64,000 nucleotides of DNA from NCBI RefSeq assembly GCF_963378075.1, contig NZ_OY726394.1, positions 3,596,001-3,660,000 of the forward strand, given 5' to 3'. The notes below the pieces were generated by a model. It was not told where the DNA came from, ran no database searches, and worked only from the letters and a program-made list of their open reading frames with translations. Origin of the DNA: Mycolicibacter sp. MU0083. Lineage in GTDB: Bacteria > Actinomycetota > Actinomycetes > Mycobacteriales > Mycobacteriaceae. Position numbers and translations under genes: made by a program. Positions 41,692 to 50,026 of this stretch are shown piece after piece. How positions within the stretch are numbered: the first letter of the stretch is position 1; every line of letters begins with the position of its first letter.

Positions 41692-42603
41692 ATGGCTGGG
41701 CCCGATCAGACGACTACCCGACAGGTCGTGCGCACGTCTCCCCCGACCGAGCGCGTGGTGACCGTGCTGGAATTCCTGGCGCGCCACCCCGAGGAGCGCT
41801 TCGGGCTGTCCGAACTGGCCCGGCGCACCGGGCTGGCCAAGCCCACCTGCCTGGGTATCGCCACCACACTCGCCGATGCGGGCTATGTGACCCGCGACGA
41901 ACCGGAGAAGACCTACCGGTTGGGCCCGGGGCTGATCTCGCTCGGCCGCGCCGCCCAGCAGTCACTGCGGGTCGGCCCGGAGGCCCGCGAGCAACTGCGG
42001 CGACTGTCCGCGGAATTCGCCACCTCCGCCGCATTGAGTGCGGTGGTCGAGGACCGGATCACCGTGCTGGAGCTGGCCGCGGCGCCGAACGCGCACCTCG
42101 GGGTCCAGGCCGGCGAGAGCTATCCGTTCGCCCCGCCGGTCGGCCTGATGTTCGTGCTCTGGGATGACGCGGCCCTGCAGGATTGGCTGACCCGACAGCC
42201 CACGATCCCGTTGCGTTCCGAGAGCGAGCGCCTGGAACGTGTGGTCGCCGAATGCCGCGCCGACGGGTACCTGGTCGAGCGCCTGACCCCGGGCGGGCAA
42301 CGGCTGTACGCCCTGATGGCCGGCCTGTCCAGCAATCTGCCCGACGAATTGCGTGCCCTGCTGGGCGAATTGGTCTCCGACATCGGTGAGCGGGTGTATC
42401 TGCGCAGCGAGGCGGAGGGCCGTGGACGGCACGACATCAGCGTGATCTCCGCGCCGGTCTACGACCACCACCAGCGCCAGGCGATGGTGGTCTCGCTGCA
42501 CGCCCAGCGGGCCCTGACCGACGCCGAGATCAGCAAGTGGGCGCGCGGGCTGCTCCGGACCGCCGGCGCCCTGACCGCGCAACTCGGCGGAATCAAGCCG
42601 TGA
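41692..42603 (+). CDS. IclR-family transcriptional regulator
   Basis: A 303-residue regulator with an N-terminal winged helix-turn-helix (residues 20-85: FGLSELARRTGLAKPTCLGI) and a C-terminal IclR effector domain (about 95-290). It is divergent from the DUF1214-SDR-sulfotransferase operon and begins a four-gene plus-strand group. It likely controls both in response to a small-molecule effector, perhaps a catabolic intermediate. It replaces the PPE61/PPE62 segment of M. tuberculosis. The stop overlaps the next GTG. Confidence 0.88.
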   Translation: MAGPDQTTTRQVVRTSPPTERVVTVLEFLARHPEERFGLSELARRTGLAKPTCLGIATTLADAGYVTRDEPEKTYRLGPGLISLGRAAQQSLRVGPEAREQLRRLSAEFATSAALSAVVEDRITVLELAAAPNAHLGVQAGESYPFAPPVGLMFVLWDDAALQDWLTRQPTIPLRSESERLERVVAECRADGYLVERLTPGGQRLYALMAGLSSNLPDELRALLGELVSDIGERVYLRSEAEGRGRHDISVISAPVYDHHQRQAMVVSLHAQRALTDAEISKWARGLLRTAGALTAQLGGIKP

Positions 42604-43061
42604 CCACGCCCCTGACCGCCGCCGATCGGGTCGAACTGTCCGGGCTGGTACAGCGCTACGCCGGTTGCGTCGACGCCCGGCGCTTCGCCGAGCTGATCGA
42701 ATTGTTCACCGCCGACGCCGAATTGGTTCTCCCGGACCCGCCGCGCCGACTGGAGCCGTGCGTGCGACACCGCGGTCACGCCGGTATCGGCGAGGCGATG
42801 TCCGCGCTGGCAGCGGTGGCCCGCACCCACCACGGTATCCACGGCGAGATCTACGCCACCGCCGACGACGGTCAGGCGACCGGCGAGATCACCGGCGTGG
42901 CACACCACTGGGTCGACGACGACGGACGACTGACCGACCACGTCTGGTATCTGCGCTACCGCGACACCTACCGCCGCGACCAGCACGGCTGGCGGATCGC
43001 CTCCCGCGCCCTGACGATCGACGCCATCGAATCCCGTCCGGCCCGGCAGGTGCGCACATGA
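42600..43061 (+). CDS. SnoaL/NTF2-like protein
   Basis: A 153-residue protein (GTG 42600). It has a SnoaL-like pattern common to dehydratase-type and ring-hydroxylase small-subunit-like folds: AADRVELSGLVQRYAGCVDA, RRFAELIELFTADAELVLPD, and YLRYRDTYRRDQHGWRIASR. Tyr/Asp/His residues in the early helix could be catalytic. Overlaps at both ends (GTGA; ATGA) place it in a coupled set with the F420-type enzyme, implying a common pathway. Reaction not deducible. Confidence 0.75.
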   Translation: MTTPLTAADRVELSGLVQRYAGCVDARRFAELIELFTADAELVLPDPPRRLEPCVRHRGHAGIGEAMSALAAVARTHHGIHGEIYATADDGQATGEITGVAHHWVDDDGRLTDHVWYLRYRDTYRRDQHGWRIASRALTIDAIESRPARQVRT

Positions 43062-43990
43062 CACATCCCCAGATCTCTTTGCAGCTCCGAACTTTCACCG
43101 ATGACCCCGACCACGACTGGGGCACCACCCTGGCGCTGGGCGCGGCGATGGACACCGCCGGCGTCGATCGGCTGGTGGTCTCCGATCACGTGGCGTTCGG
43201 CGAGAATCCCGAGGCCTACGCCGATCCGCGTCTCGGCGGGATCGCCGGCGGCCGCCAGCCCACCGGGCCGGACGGCCAGTGGCTGGACCCGGTGATCGTG
43301 CTGACGGCACTGGCCGCGACCACCACTCGCATCCGGTTGGGTACCGCGATACTGCTGGCGGCGCTGCGCCGTCCGACGGTGCTGGCCAAGGAGTTGGCCA
43401 CCCTCGATGTGCTGTCGGGCGGCCGGTTGGACCTGGGCGTGGGAGTCGGTTGGCAACGCGAGGAGTACGAGGCCACCGGCCTGTCGTTCGAGCGGCGGGG
43501 ACGACTGCTGGACCACACCTTGGAGGTGTGCCAGACACTGTGGACGCAGCAGCGCGCCGGCTACGACTCCCCCGAGCTGTCCTTCGAGAACATTCATCAG
43601 ATGCCCAAACCCGTGGCACCCGGCGGTGTTCCGATCTGGGTGAGCGGGACCGTCAACGACGCGGTGGCCCGCCGGCTGGCCCGGTTCGGCACCGGATGGA
43701 TCCCGTGGGGCCCGGCGATGCGCGACCCGGCCGGGGCGATCGCGGCGATGCGGGACCGCGTCACCGCACAGGGCGGCGACCCCAGCGGAATGCAGGTGCT
43801 GGGGCATGCGACCACCGCCAAGAAGCCGGACGGCACGCTCGATGCCGCCGCCACCGCGGCGTCGGCCCCCGCACTGGTAGCCGCCGGTATCACCGACGTA
43901 CGCGTCACCTGCTCACTGCCGAAGGACATCGGCCGGGCCACCGACCTGCTCAGCGAACTCGTCGAGGCGTTCCACGCCGCAACACGCTAA
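43058..43990 (+). CDS. LLM-class F420-dependent oxidoreductase
   Basis: A 310-residue luciferase-like protein from ATG 43058. Typical segments are DRLVVSDHVAFGENPEAYAD, TTTRIRLGTAILLAALRRPT and DLGVGVGWQREEYEATGLSF. This class uses F420 (less often FMN) for hydride transfer. It is distinct from the family member at 29818-30849 and belongs to the IclR-controlled group. Substrate unknown. Confidence 0.86.
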   Translation: MTHPQISLQLRTFTDDPDHDWGTTLALGAAMDTAGVDRLVVSDHVAFGENPEAYADPRLGGIAGGRQPTGPDGQWLDPVIVLTALAATTTRIRLGTAILLAALRRPTVLAKELATLDVLSGGRLDLGVGVGWQREEYEATGLSFERRGRLLDHTLEVCQTLWTQQRAGYDSPELSFENIHQMPKPVAPGGVPIWVSGTVNDAVARRLARFGTGWIPWGPAMRDPAGAIAAMRDRVTAQGGDPSGMQVLGHATTAKKPDGTLDAAATAASAPALVAAGITDVRVTCSLPKDIGRATDLLSELVEAFHAATR

Positions 43991-44001
43991 AGGAGACATC
44001 C

Positions 44002-44712
44002 ATGGAAAAAGTCATGATCATCGCTCGGACAACCGATTTCAGTGACGAGTGGTGCGCGAACATGCGCGGGCCGGTGGCGGAGAAGCTGCTGGGTCTGGGA
44101 CTACCGGGCCTGGCGGTCAACGTGCGCGACGAACTCGTACGCGACTCGATGATGACGCTGACGACGCTGGAGCCGCCGGCCGCGGCCGTCATCAGCATCT
44201 GGACCCAGCAGTACTACGGCGAACAGACCCGCGCCGCGATCGCCGCCGTGGAAGCCGAATCCGAGGCGGTGGCCGCGTATCTGGTGACCGAGTCGATGCC
44301 GATGCCGCCGCCGGACCTCGGGGAGGGCCGTCGCACCCGCGGCTTGGCCAATGTGGCGCTGCTGCGCCGACCGGCCGACCTGGACGAGGCGACCTGGCTG
44401 CACCGCTGGCACATCGACCACACCCAGATCGCCATCGACACCCAGGCGACGTTCGGCTACACCCAGAACGTGGTGATCCGTGCCCTCACCGAGGACGCGC
44501 CGAACATCGACGCGATCGTCGAGGAGAACTTCCCCGACGAGGCGGTGTCGGACCCGTACGCGTTCTACGGTGCCGCCGACGAGGCCGACCTGGGCCAGCG
44601 GGTGCAGAAGATGGTGGAGAGCATCTCCCGATTCGGCGCCCACCTCAACATCGACACGGTGCCCACCAGTCGGTACGCGTTCCGGTCACCGTTTTCTCAC
44701 ACGCACTGCTGA
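44002..44712 (+). CDS. EthD-like dimeric alpha/beta-barrel protein
   Basis: A 236-residue protein with an AAAGGAG ribosome site. The first half carries MEKVMIIARTTDFSDEWCAN and the second half a clearer EthD/ABM-type segment (VALLRRPADLDEATWLHRWH followed by IDHTQIAIDTQ). This suggests two ferredoxin-like halves. Such proteins are small oxygenases, decarboxylases or carriers in catabolic clusters. It is the last gene of the IclR group and overlaps the convergent hemophore-like gene by 16 bp. Confidence 0.68.
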   Translation: MEKVMIIARTTDFSDEWCANMRGPVAEKLLGLGLPGLAVNVRDELVRDSMMTLTTLEPPAAAVISIWTQQYYGEQTRAAIAAVEAESEAVAAYLVTESMPMPPPDLGEGRRTRGLANVALLRRPADLDEATWLHRWHIDHTQIAIDTQATFGYTQNVVIRALTEDAPNIDAIVEENFPDEAVSDPYAFYGAADEADLGQRVQKMVESISRFGAHLNIDTVPTSRYAFRSPFSHTHC

Positions 44713-44963
44713 GACAGCGTGATCAACGCCTCCCGGATATGCGGGTGGCGTTCCAGGTAAGACAGCGCGGGGTTGGGGGCGCCGGGGTCTTCCTGCCGTC
44801 CCCGCTCGTCCAGTTCCGCCCGGACGTCGGGATGCCGATTCAGGTAGGCGTCGATGGATTCGCCGACGGTCTGGTCGCACTGCTCGGGGGCGGCGGTAGC
44901 GGCCGGTGCCAACGTCACCATCGCACCGGCCACAGCGGTCAGCACTGCGCGGGTCACGTTCAT
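44697..44963 (-). CDS. Small secreted hemophore-like protein
   Basis: An 88-residue protein from ATG 44963 with a signal peptide (TRAVLTAVAGAMVTLAPAAT) and a short helical mature domain carrying two cysteines (C29, C87) likely joined by a disulfide. The pattern CDQTVGESIDAYLNRHPDV and RHPHIREALITLSQQC repeats a NRHPDVR/ERHPHIR unit. It resembles mycobacterial hemophore-related small proteins; heme binding is unproven. It starts 33 bp after recQ ends and may be co-transcribed with it. Confidence 0.6.
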   Translation of the reverse strand: MNVTRAVLTAVAGAMVTLAPAATAAPEQCDQTVGESIDAYLNRHPDVRAELDERGRQEDPGAPNPALSYLERHPHIREALITLSQQCV

Positions 44964-44995
44964 TCCTTCGACGGTACGCGCGCCCGCCGCCCGGT

Positions 44996-47071
44996 TCAGT
45001 TGACGCTGGCCAGGGCGAACGGCAGGACCTGCGGTGCGCCGGCGGCACGCAGCACCCGGGCCGCCATGGTCAGCGTCCACCCGGTGTCGGTGACATCGTC
45101 GACCAGCAGTACCGGCCCGATGCCGGCCGGGAGTTCGGCGGGCGGCAGCCAGCTGCCCTGCAGGGCTGCGACCCGGTAGGCCGAGTTCGCCGCCGTCGTC
45201 GCCCGCCGCCCCGGCGCATACCGCAGATCGTCGAGCCGGGTCAGCCGGCCGAGTTCGGCCAGCCGGTCGGCCAGCGAACCGATCAGCACCGGATGCGTCG
45301 CCGAATCCAGCCCCAGCACCGCGGTCGGCCGGGTTCGCCAATCCCAGTCGGCCAGCACCCGCACCGCGGCACGCACCACCTCCTCGGGCACCTGTTGATC
45401 CGGTTCGTCGAGCAGTCGCCGCAGCCGCACCCCCCAGCCCAGGTCGGTGAACCTTCCGATGACCCGGCCCGGCTCGGGACCGTCGGTGATCCGGCCGGAC
45501 AGCTCGAGGCCGAGTCGCGCCAACCCCGACGGCCACTGCCGCCGCGGGGTGATCTCCACACCCGGGCGCATCAGCCGCTCGCGGGTGGCCTCCGCGGCGG
45601 CGGCATCCACCGCGGCGTCGAATCGCGGTCCGGCGCAGTTGTCGCAGCGCCCGCAACGCTCCCCGGGCTGCAGCTGCGGGTCGTTGAGCTGGGCGCGCAG
45701 GAAGCTCATCCGGCAGTCGTCGGTGCGCTGGTAGTCCAGCATCGCCTGCTGCTCGGCGCGGCGCAGTTCGTCGAGCTTGCGGTAGCGCTGCTCGTCGTAG
45801 ATCCACGGCACCCCGGTGCCCAGCCATCCCCCCTTGACCCGGCGCACCGCGCCGTCGACGTCGAGGACCTTGAGCACCATCTCCAGCCGTGACCGGTTCA
45901 GGTCGACGCGGGACTCCAGTGCCGGCGTCGACAGTGGCTGATCCGGCGAGAGCTCGCCGATCACCTTGCGCACCAACGATTCCGCCGGAAACGCCAGGGA
46001 GGCGAAGTAGTTCCAGATGTCCTGATCCTCGGTGCCCGGCAGCAGGATGACTTCGGCGCTGGCGGTGGCACGCCCGGCGCGACCGACCTGCTGGTAGTAG
46101 GCGATCGGCGAAGACGGGGCACCCAGGTGCACCACGAAGCCGAGGTCGGGCTTGTCGAATCCCATGCCCAGCGCCGAGGTGGCGATCAGCGCCTTGACCC
46201 GGTTGGCCAGCAGGTCGGCCTCGAGCTGTTCCCGGTCGGCCGAGTCGGTGGACCCGGTGTAGGCGGCGACCGCGAACCCCTGCGCCCGCAGGTCTGCCGC
46301 CAGGTCGTGGGCCTGGGCCACGGTGAGCGTGTAGACGATCCCCGAACCGGGCAGCTCGTTCAGGTGGGCGCCGACCCAGGCGGTCCGTTGCGCCGGACCC
46401 CCGGCGGCGATCACCGACAGCCGCAACGATTCCCGGTCCAGGCCCCCGCGCAGCACCAGGGTGTCGGCGCCGCCGACCCCGAGTTGGCCGGCGACGTCGT
46501 CGACCACCCGATCGTTGGCGGTCGCGGTGGTCGCCAATACCGGCACGTCCGCACCCAATTCGGCGATCAGGGTGCGGATGCGCCGATAGTCCGGCCGGAA
46601 GTCGTGCCCCCAGTCCGAGACGCAGTGCGCTTCGTCGACCACCACCAGCCCGGCGCGGGCCGCCAGCGCCGGCAGTACCTCGTCGCGGAAGTCGGGGTTG
46701 TTGAGCCGTTCCGGGCTGACCAGCAGCACGTCGAGGTCACCGGCGCTCACCCGGCGCTGCACGTCGGCCCACTCGGTGACGTTGGCGGAGTTGATGGTGG
46801 CGGCGTGCACCCCGGCGCGTTCGGCGGCGGCGACCTGGTTGCGCATCAACGCCAGCAGCGGCGAGACGATCACCGTCGGCCCGTGACCGGCGGCCCGCAG
46901 CAGCTTGGCGGCGATGAAGTACACCGCCGATTTACCCCAGCCGGTGCGTTGCACCACCAGTGCACGGCGGCGCCCGACCACCAGGGCCTCGATCGCGGCC
47001 CACTGGTCGTCGCGCAACCGGGCGTCGGGACCGGCCAGCTGTTCCAGGATCGCCTGGGCTTGCGTTCTCAT
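44996..47071 (-). CDS. RecQ-family helicase with C-terminal phosphoribosyltransferase-like domain
   Basis: A 691-residue protein. Superfamily 2 motifs are present: Walker A TGWGKS (43-48), DEAH (VVDEAHCVSDWGHDFRPDY), TATA in motif III, and the QxxGRAGR motif VI (QQVGRAGRATASAEV). A RecQ-type zinc site follows (CRMSFLRAQLNDPQ, then CGRCDNC). The last 140 residues contain GIGPVLLVDDVTDTGWTLTM, the PRPP-loop signature of type I phosphoribosyltransferases. It likely unwinds DNA in repair. ATG 47071 begins 3 bp from a large palindrome. It is not in the M. tuberculosis steroid locus. Confidence 0.85.
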   Translation of the reverse strand: MRTQAQAILEQLAGPDARLRDDQWAAIEALVVGRRRALVVQRTGWGKSAVYFIAAKLLRAAGHGPTVIVSPLLALMRNQVAAAERAGVHAATINSANVTEWADVQRRVSAGDLDVLLVSPERLNNPDFRDEVLPALAARAGLVVVDEAHCVSDWGHDFRPDYRRIRTLIAELGADVPVLATTATANDRVVDDVAGQLGVGGADTLVLRGGLDRESLRLSVIAAGGPAQRTAWVGAHLNELPGSGIVYTLTVAQAHDLAADLRAQGFAVAAYTGSTDSADREQLEADLLANRVKALIATSALGMGFDKPDLGFVVHLGAPSSPIAYYQQVGRAGRATASAEVILLPGTEDQDIWNYFASLAFPAESLVRKVIGELSPDQPLSTPALESRVDLNRSRLEMVLKVLDVDGAVRRVKGGWLGTGVPWIYDEQRYRKLDELRRAEQQAMLDYQRTDDCRMSFLRAQLNDPQLQPGERCGRCDNCAGPRFDAAVDAAAAEATRERLMRPGVEITPRRQWPSGLARLGLELSGRITDGPEPGRVIGRFTDLGWGVRLRRLLDEPDQQVPEEVVRAAVRVLADWDWRTRPTAVLGLDSATHPVLIGSLADRLAELGRLTRLDDLRYAPGRRATTAANSAYRVAALQGSWLPPAELPAGIGPVLLVDDVTDTGWTLTMAARVLRAAGAPQVLPFALASVN

Positions 47072-47073
47072 GC

Positions 47074-47122
47074 GATTTCGGCGCGCTTATGCCCGCTCAG
47101 CGGGTAATACCGCGCCGAAATC
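47074..47122. repeat. Nested palindrome between hsaF and recQ
   Basis: Outer arms GATTTCGGCGCG (47074-47085) and CGCGCCGAAATC (47111-47122) are perfect over 12 bp. The inner arms CCCGC/GCGGG (47092-47096 and 47100-47104) form a second hairpin. It overlaps the hsaF stop codon and ends 3 bp before the recQ ATG, so it may be a terminator for hsaEGF and/or an operator of recQ. Confidence 0.7.
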
Positions 47123-48152
47123 ACGAGTTGGCAGCCCGCTCCCGCTGGATCTCCAGCGCGATGTCGATGAGCTGGTCCTCCTGGCCGCCGATCAGCTTGC
47201 GCTGGCCGACCCGAAGCAGCAGCTCATGGGCGGGCACACCGTAGCGTTCGCCCTGGCGCACCGCATGCTTGAGGAAGCTGGAGTACACCCCGGAGTAGCC
47301 CATGACCAGCGCATTGCGGTCCAGCACGCACTCGGCCGGCATGGCCGGGCGCACCACGTCCTCGGCGGCGTCGGCGATGTCGAAGAAGTCGATACCGGTC
47401 TTGACACCGATCTTGTCGAACACCCCGATCAACGCCTCCACCGGCGCGTTGCCCGCACCGGCACCGAAGCGGCGCACCGAGCCGTCGATCTGCTTGGCCC
47501 CGGCGCGCACCGCCTCCACCGAGTTGGCCACCCCGAGCCCGAGGTTCTCATGGCCGTGGAAGCCCACCTGGGCGTCGTCACCGAGCTCGGCGACCAGCGC
47601 TGAGACCCGGTCGGCCACACCCTCGAGTACCAGTGCACCGGCGGAGTCCACCACGTAGACGCACTGACAACCCGCATCGGCCATGATCCGGGCCTGGGCG
47701 GCCAGCTTCTCCGGGGAGATGGTGTGGGCCATCATCAAGAACCCGACGGTCTCCAGCCCCAGCTCCCGGGCCAGCCCGAAGTGCTGGATGGAGACGTCGG
47801 CCTCGGTGCAGTGCGTGGCGATCCGGCAGATCGAGCCACCGTTGTCCTGCGCCTCTTTGATGTCTTCTTTGGTGCCCACCCCGGGCAGCATCAAAAACGC
47901 GATCTTGGCGTCCTTGGCGGTCTCCGCGGCAAGCTTGATCAGCTCCTGCTCGGGGGTCTTGGAGAACCCGTAGTTGAAGCTCGACCCGCCCAGGCCGTCA
48001 CCGTGGGTCACCTCGATGACCGGCACACCCGCGGCGTCGAGGGCCGCGACGATCGCGGCCACCTCGTCTTTGGTGAACTGGTGGCGCTTGTGGTGGCTAC
48101 CGTCGCGCAGGCTGGTGTCGGTGATCCGCACATCGAAGATGTAGTCAGACAT
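47121..48152 (-). CDS. hsaF: 4-Hydroxy-2-oxovalerate-type aldolase HsaF
   Basis: A 343-residue DmpG-like metal-dependent aldolase, orthologous to Rv3534c. The N-terminus [18 protein letters not shown] holds the metal/substrate residues, [11 protein letters not shown] supplies the HxH metal ligands, and the C-terminal HsaG-contact region is complete. It splits 4-hydroxy-2-oxo acids from rings C/D or A/B degradation into pyruvate and an aldehyde, which is channelled to HsaG. The gene is 5 bp downstream of hsaG. Confidence 0.93.
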   Translation of the reverse strand: MSDYIFDVRITDTSLRDGSHHKRHQFTKDEVAAIVAALDAAGVPVIEVTHGDGLGGSSFNYGFSKTPEQELIKLAAETAKDAKIAFLMLPGVGTKEDIKEAQDNGGSICRIATHCTEADVSIQHFGLARELGLETVGFLMMAHTISPEKLAAQARIMADAGCQCVYVVDSAGALVLEGVADRVSALVAELGDDAQVGFHGHENLGLGVANSVEAVRAGAKQIDGSVRRFGAGAGNAPVEALIGVFDKIGVKTGIDFFDIADAAEDVVRPAMPAECVLDRNALVMGYSGVYSSFLKHAVRQGERYGVPAHELLLRVGQRKLIGGQEDQLIDIALEIQRERAANS

Positions 48153-48157
48153 AGCGG

Positions 48158-49087
48158 TTACGCTCCTCCGGTCTTCGCCGACGCCATCTCACGGGCGATC
48201 TCCTCGCCCACCTTGGTGGCGGCCGCAGTCATGATGTCCAGGTTGCCCGCATAGGGGGGCAGGTAATCGCCGGCACCCTCGACCTCCACGAACGTGGTGA
48301 CCACCGCGCGCCCGCCGGAGTTCAGCGACGGCTCGTCGAACTGCGGCTCGTTGAGCAGTCGGTAGCCCGGCACATAGGTCTGCACGTAGGCGACGACATC
48401 CTTGATCGACTTGGTGATCGCGTCGTGGTCGGCGTCCTCGGGGATCTGGCAGAAGATGGTGTCGCGCATGATCATCGGCGGATCGGCCGGGTTCAAGATG
48501 ATGATCGCCTTGCCCCGCTCGGCGCCACCGATGTGCTGCACACCCGCCGACGTGGTCTTGGTGAACTCGTCGATGTTGGCCCGCGTGCCCGGCCCCGCCG
48601 ACACACTCGAGACACTGGCCACGATCTCGGCATAGGGAACCGTGCCGCCCTGCTCTTTGACCGCCCGGCTCACCGCATACACGATCGGGATGGTGGCCTG
48701 CCCACCACAGGTGACCATGTTGACATTGGGGGCATCGACGTGAGCGTGAAGGTTGGCCGGCGGGATGACACCCGGACCCACCGCCGCCGGCGTCAAGTCG
48801 ATGGCCCGAATCCCGGCGGCCTCGTACTTGGGCGCATACGCCTTGTGCACATAGGCACTGGTGGCCTCGAACACGAAGTCCGGCTTCTCATCTTGGGCCA
48901 GCAGCCAGTCCGCGCCCTCGTGCGAAGTCTCCAGACCCAGCTTGCGTGCCCGGGCCAAGCCCTCGCTCTCCGGGTCGATGCCGATCATCCAGCGCGGCTC
49001 CAGCCACTCCGAACGCAGCAGCTTGTACAGCAGGTCGGTACTGATGTTGCCCGATCCGACGATCGCGACAGAGGCCTTGGCAGCCAT
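48158..49087 (-). CDS. hsaG: CoA-acylating aldehyde dehydrogenase HsaG
   Basis: A 309-residue DmpF-like enzyme (Rv3535c). Rossmann motif [13 protein letters not shown], catalytic cysteine in [12 protein letters not shown], and the C-terminal dimer region are present. It converts propanal or acetaldehyde to the acyl-CoA inside the HsaF-HsaG complex. ATG 49087 is preceded by AGGAG. Longer upstream starts would run into hsaE and are not needed. Confidence 0.93.
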   Translation of the reverse strand: MAAKASVAIVGSGNISTDLLYKLLRSEWLEPRWMIGIDPESEGLARARKLGLETSHEGADWLLAQDEKPDFVFEATSAYVHKAYAPKYEAAGIRAIDLTPAAVGPGVIPPANLHAHVDAPNVNMVTCGGQATIPIVYAVSRAVKEQGGTVPYAEIVASVSSVSAGPGTRANIDEFTKTTSAGVQHIGGAERGKAIIILNPADPPMIMRDTIFCQIPEDADHDAITKSIKDVVAYVQTYVPGYRLLNEPQFDEPSLNSGGRAVVTTFVEVEGAGDYLPPYAGNLDIMTAAATKVGEEIAREMASAKTGGA

Positions 49088-49106
49088 GAACGCTCCTCTA
49101 TTCGAA

Positions 49107-49892
49107 TTATTCGAAGACCAGTCGGACTGAACCCAGCCCGGTGAAATCGGCGACGCAGTCGTCGCCGGCGTGTACGTCGATGGCCCGGGTCGCAGTCCCC
49201 GGCAACACGATGTCGCCGGCCTTGAGCCGCACCCCGAAACTCTCCACCTTGCGGGCCAGCCACGCCACCGCGGTGACCGGGTTGCCCAGCACCGCGTCGC
49301 TACGCCCTTCGGCGACCACTTCGCCATTCTTGGTCAGCGAGGCGTCGATGGCTCGAATATCGATGTCGCCGGGCTTGACCCGCTGCTTGCCCAGCACGAA
49401 TCCCGCCGAGGAGGCGTTGTCGGCGATGGTGTCGCAGAGTTTGATCTTCCAGTCGCTGATCCGGCTGTCGATCAACTCGATGGCCGGGGCGTAGGCCTCG
49501 GTGGCGGCCAGCACGTCTTCCTCGGTGCAGTCCGCACCCGGCAGATCTTTGGACAAGATGAACGCCACCTCGACCTCGATGCGCGGGTAGAGGTAGTTCG
49601 ACGCCTTGACCGGGGTGTCCTCGAAGACCTGCATCTCGTTGAGCAGATGGCCGTAGTCGGGCTCGTCGACGCCCATCATCTGCTGCATCGCCTCGCTGGA
49701 CAGGCCGACCTTGTGCCCGACGACCCGGGCGCCCTCGGCGATCCGCTGGCGGATGTTGATCAGCTGGATCTCGTAGGCGTCGACGACGTCGATGTCGGGC
49801 TGGGCCGCCGTCAGCGGCGAGATCGGAACTCGGCTGCGTTCGGCCTGCGCCAAGTCGGCGGCAAGTTGATCGCGGATCTGGGCGCTGAGCAT
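49107..49892 (-). CDS. hsaE: 2-Hydroxyhexa-2,4-dienoate hydratase HsaE
   Basis: A 261-residue MhpD-type hydratase (Rv3536c). Conserved pieces are [20 protein letters not shown], the metal-ligand region [12 protein letters not shown], and AIELIDSRI. It adds water to 2-hydroxy-hexa-2,4-dienoic acid released during ring A/B degradation, feeding HsaF. First gene of hsaEGF; a KstR site lies 59 bp upstream of its ATG. Confidence 0.92.
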   Translation of the reverse strand: MLSAQIRDQLAADLAQAERSRVPISPLTAAQPDIDVVDAYEIQLINIRQRIAEGARVVGHKVGLSSEAMQQMMGVDEPDYGHLLNEMQVFEDTPVKASNYLYPRIEVEVAFILSKDLPGADCTEEDVLAATEAYAPAIELIDSRISDWKIKLCDTIADNASSAGFVLGKQRVKPGDIDIRAIDASLTKNGEVVAEGRSDAVLGNPVTAVAWLARKVESFGVRLKAGDIVLPGTATRAIDVHAGDDCVADFTGLGSVRLVFE

Positions 49893-49950
49893 CCTTCGAA
49901 AATCCCCTAATCATCGTGACCGGGCCGGCCAGCGGTTACTCCACCAACTC

Positions 49951-49964
49951 TATAACGTGTTCCA
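49951..49964. promoter_or_regulatory. KstR operator, hsaEGF
   Basis: TATAACGTGTTCCA fits TnnAACnnGTTnnA; it lies between the hsaE start (49892) and the end of the upstream P450 gene (50027), giving hsaEGF its own KstR-controlled promoter. Confidence 0.85.
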
Positions 49965-50026
49965 GCCCGCCCCGACACTGAGACGAGGCCCCGCCGCGAC
50001 CCGATCCCGACGTGATCTCCCCAGCG

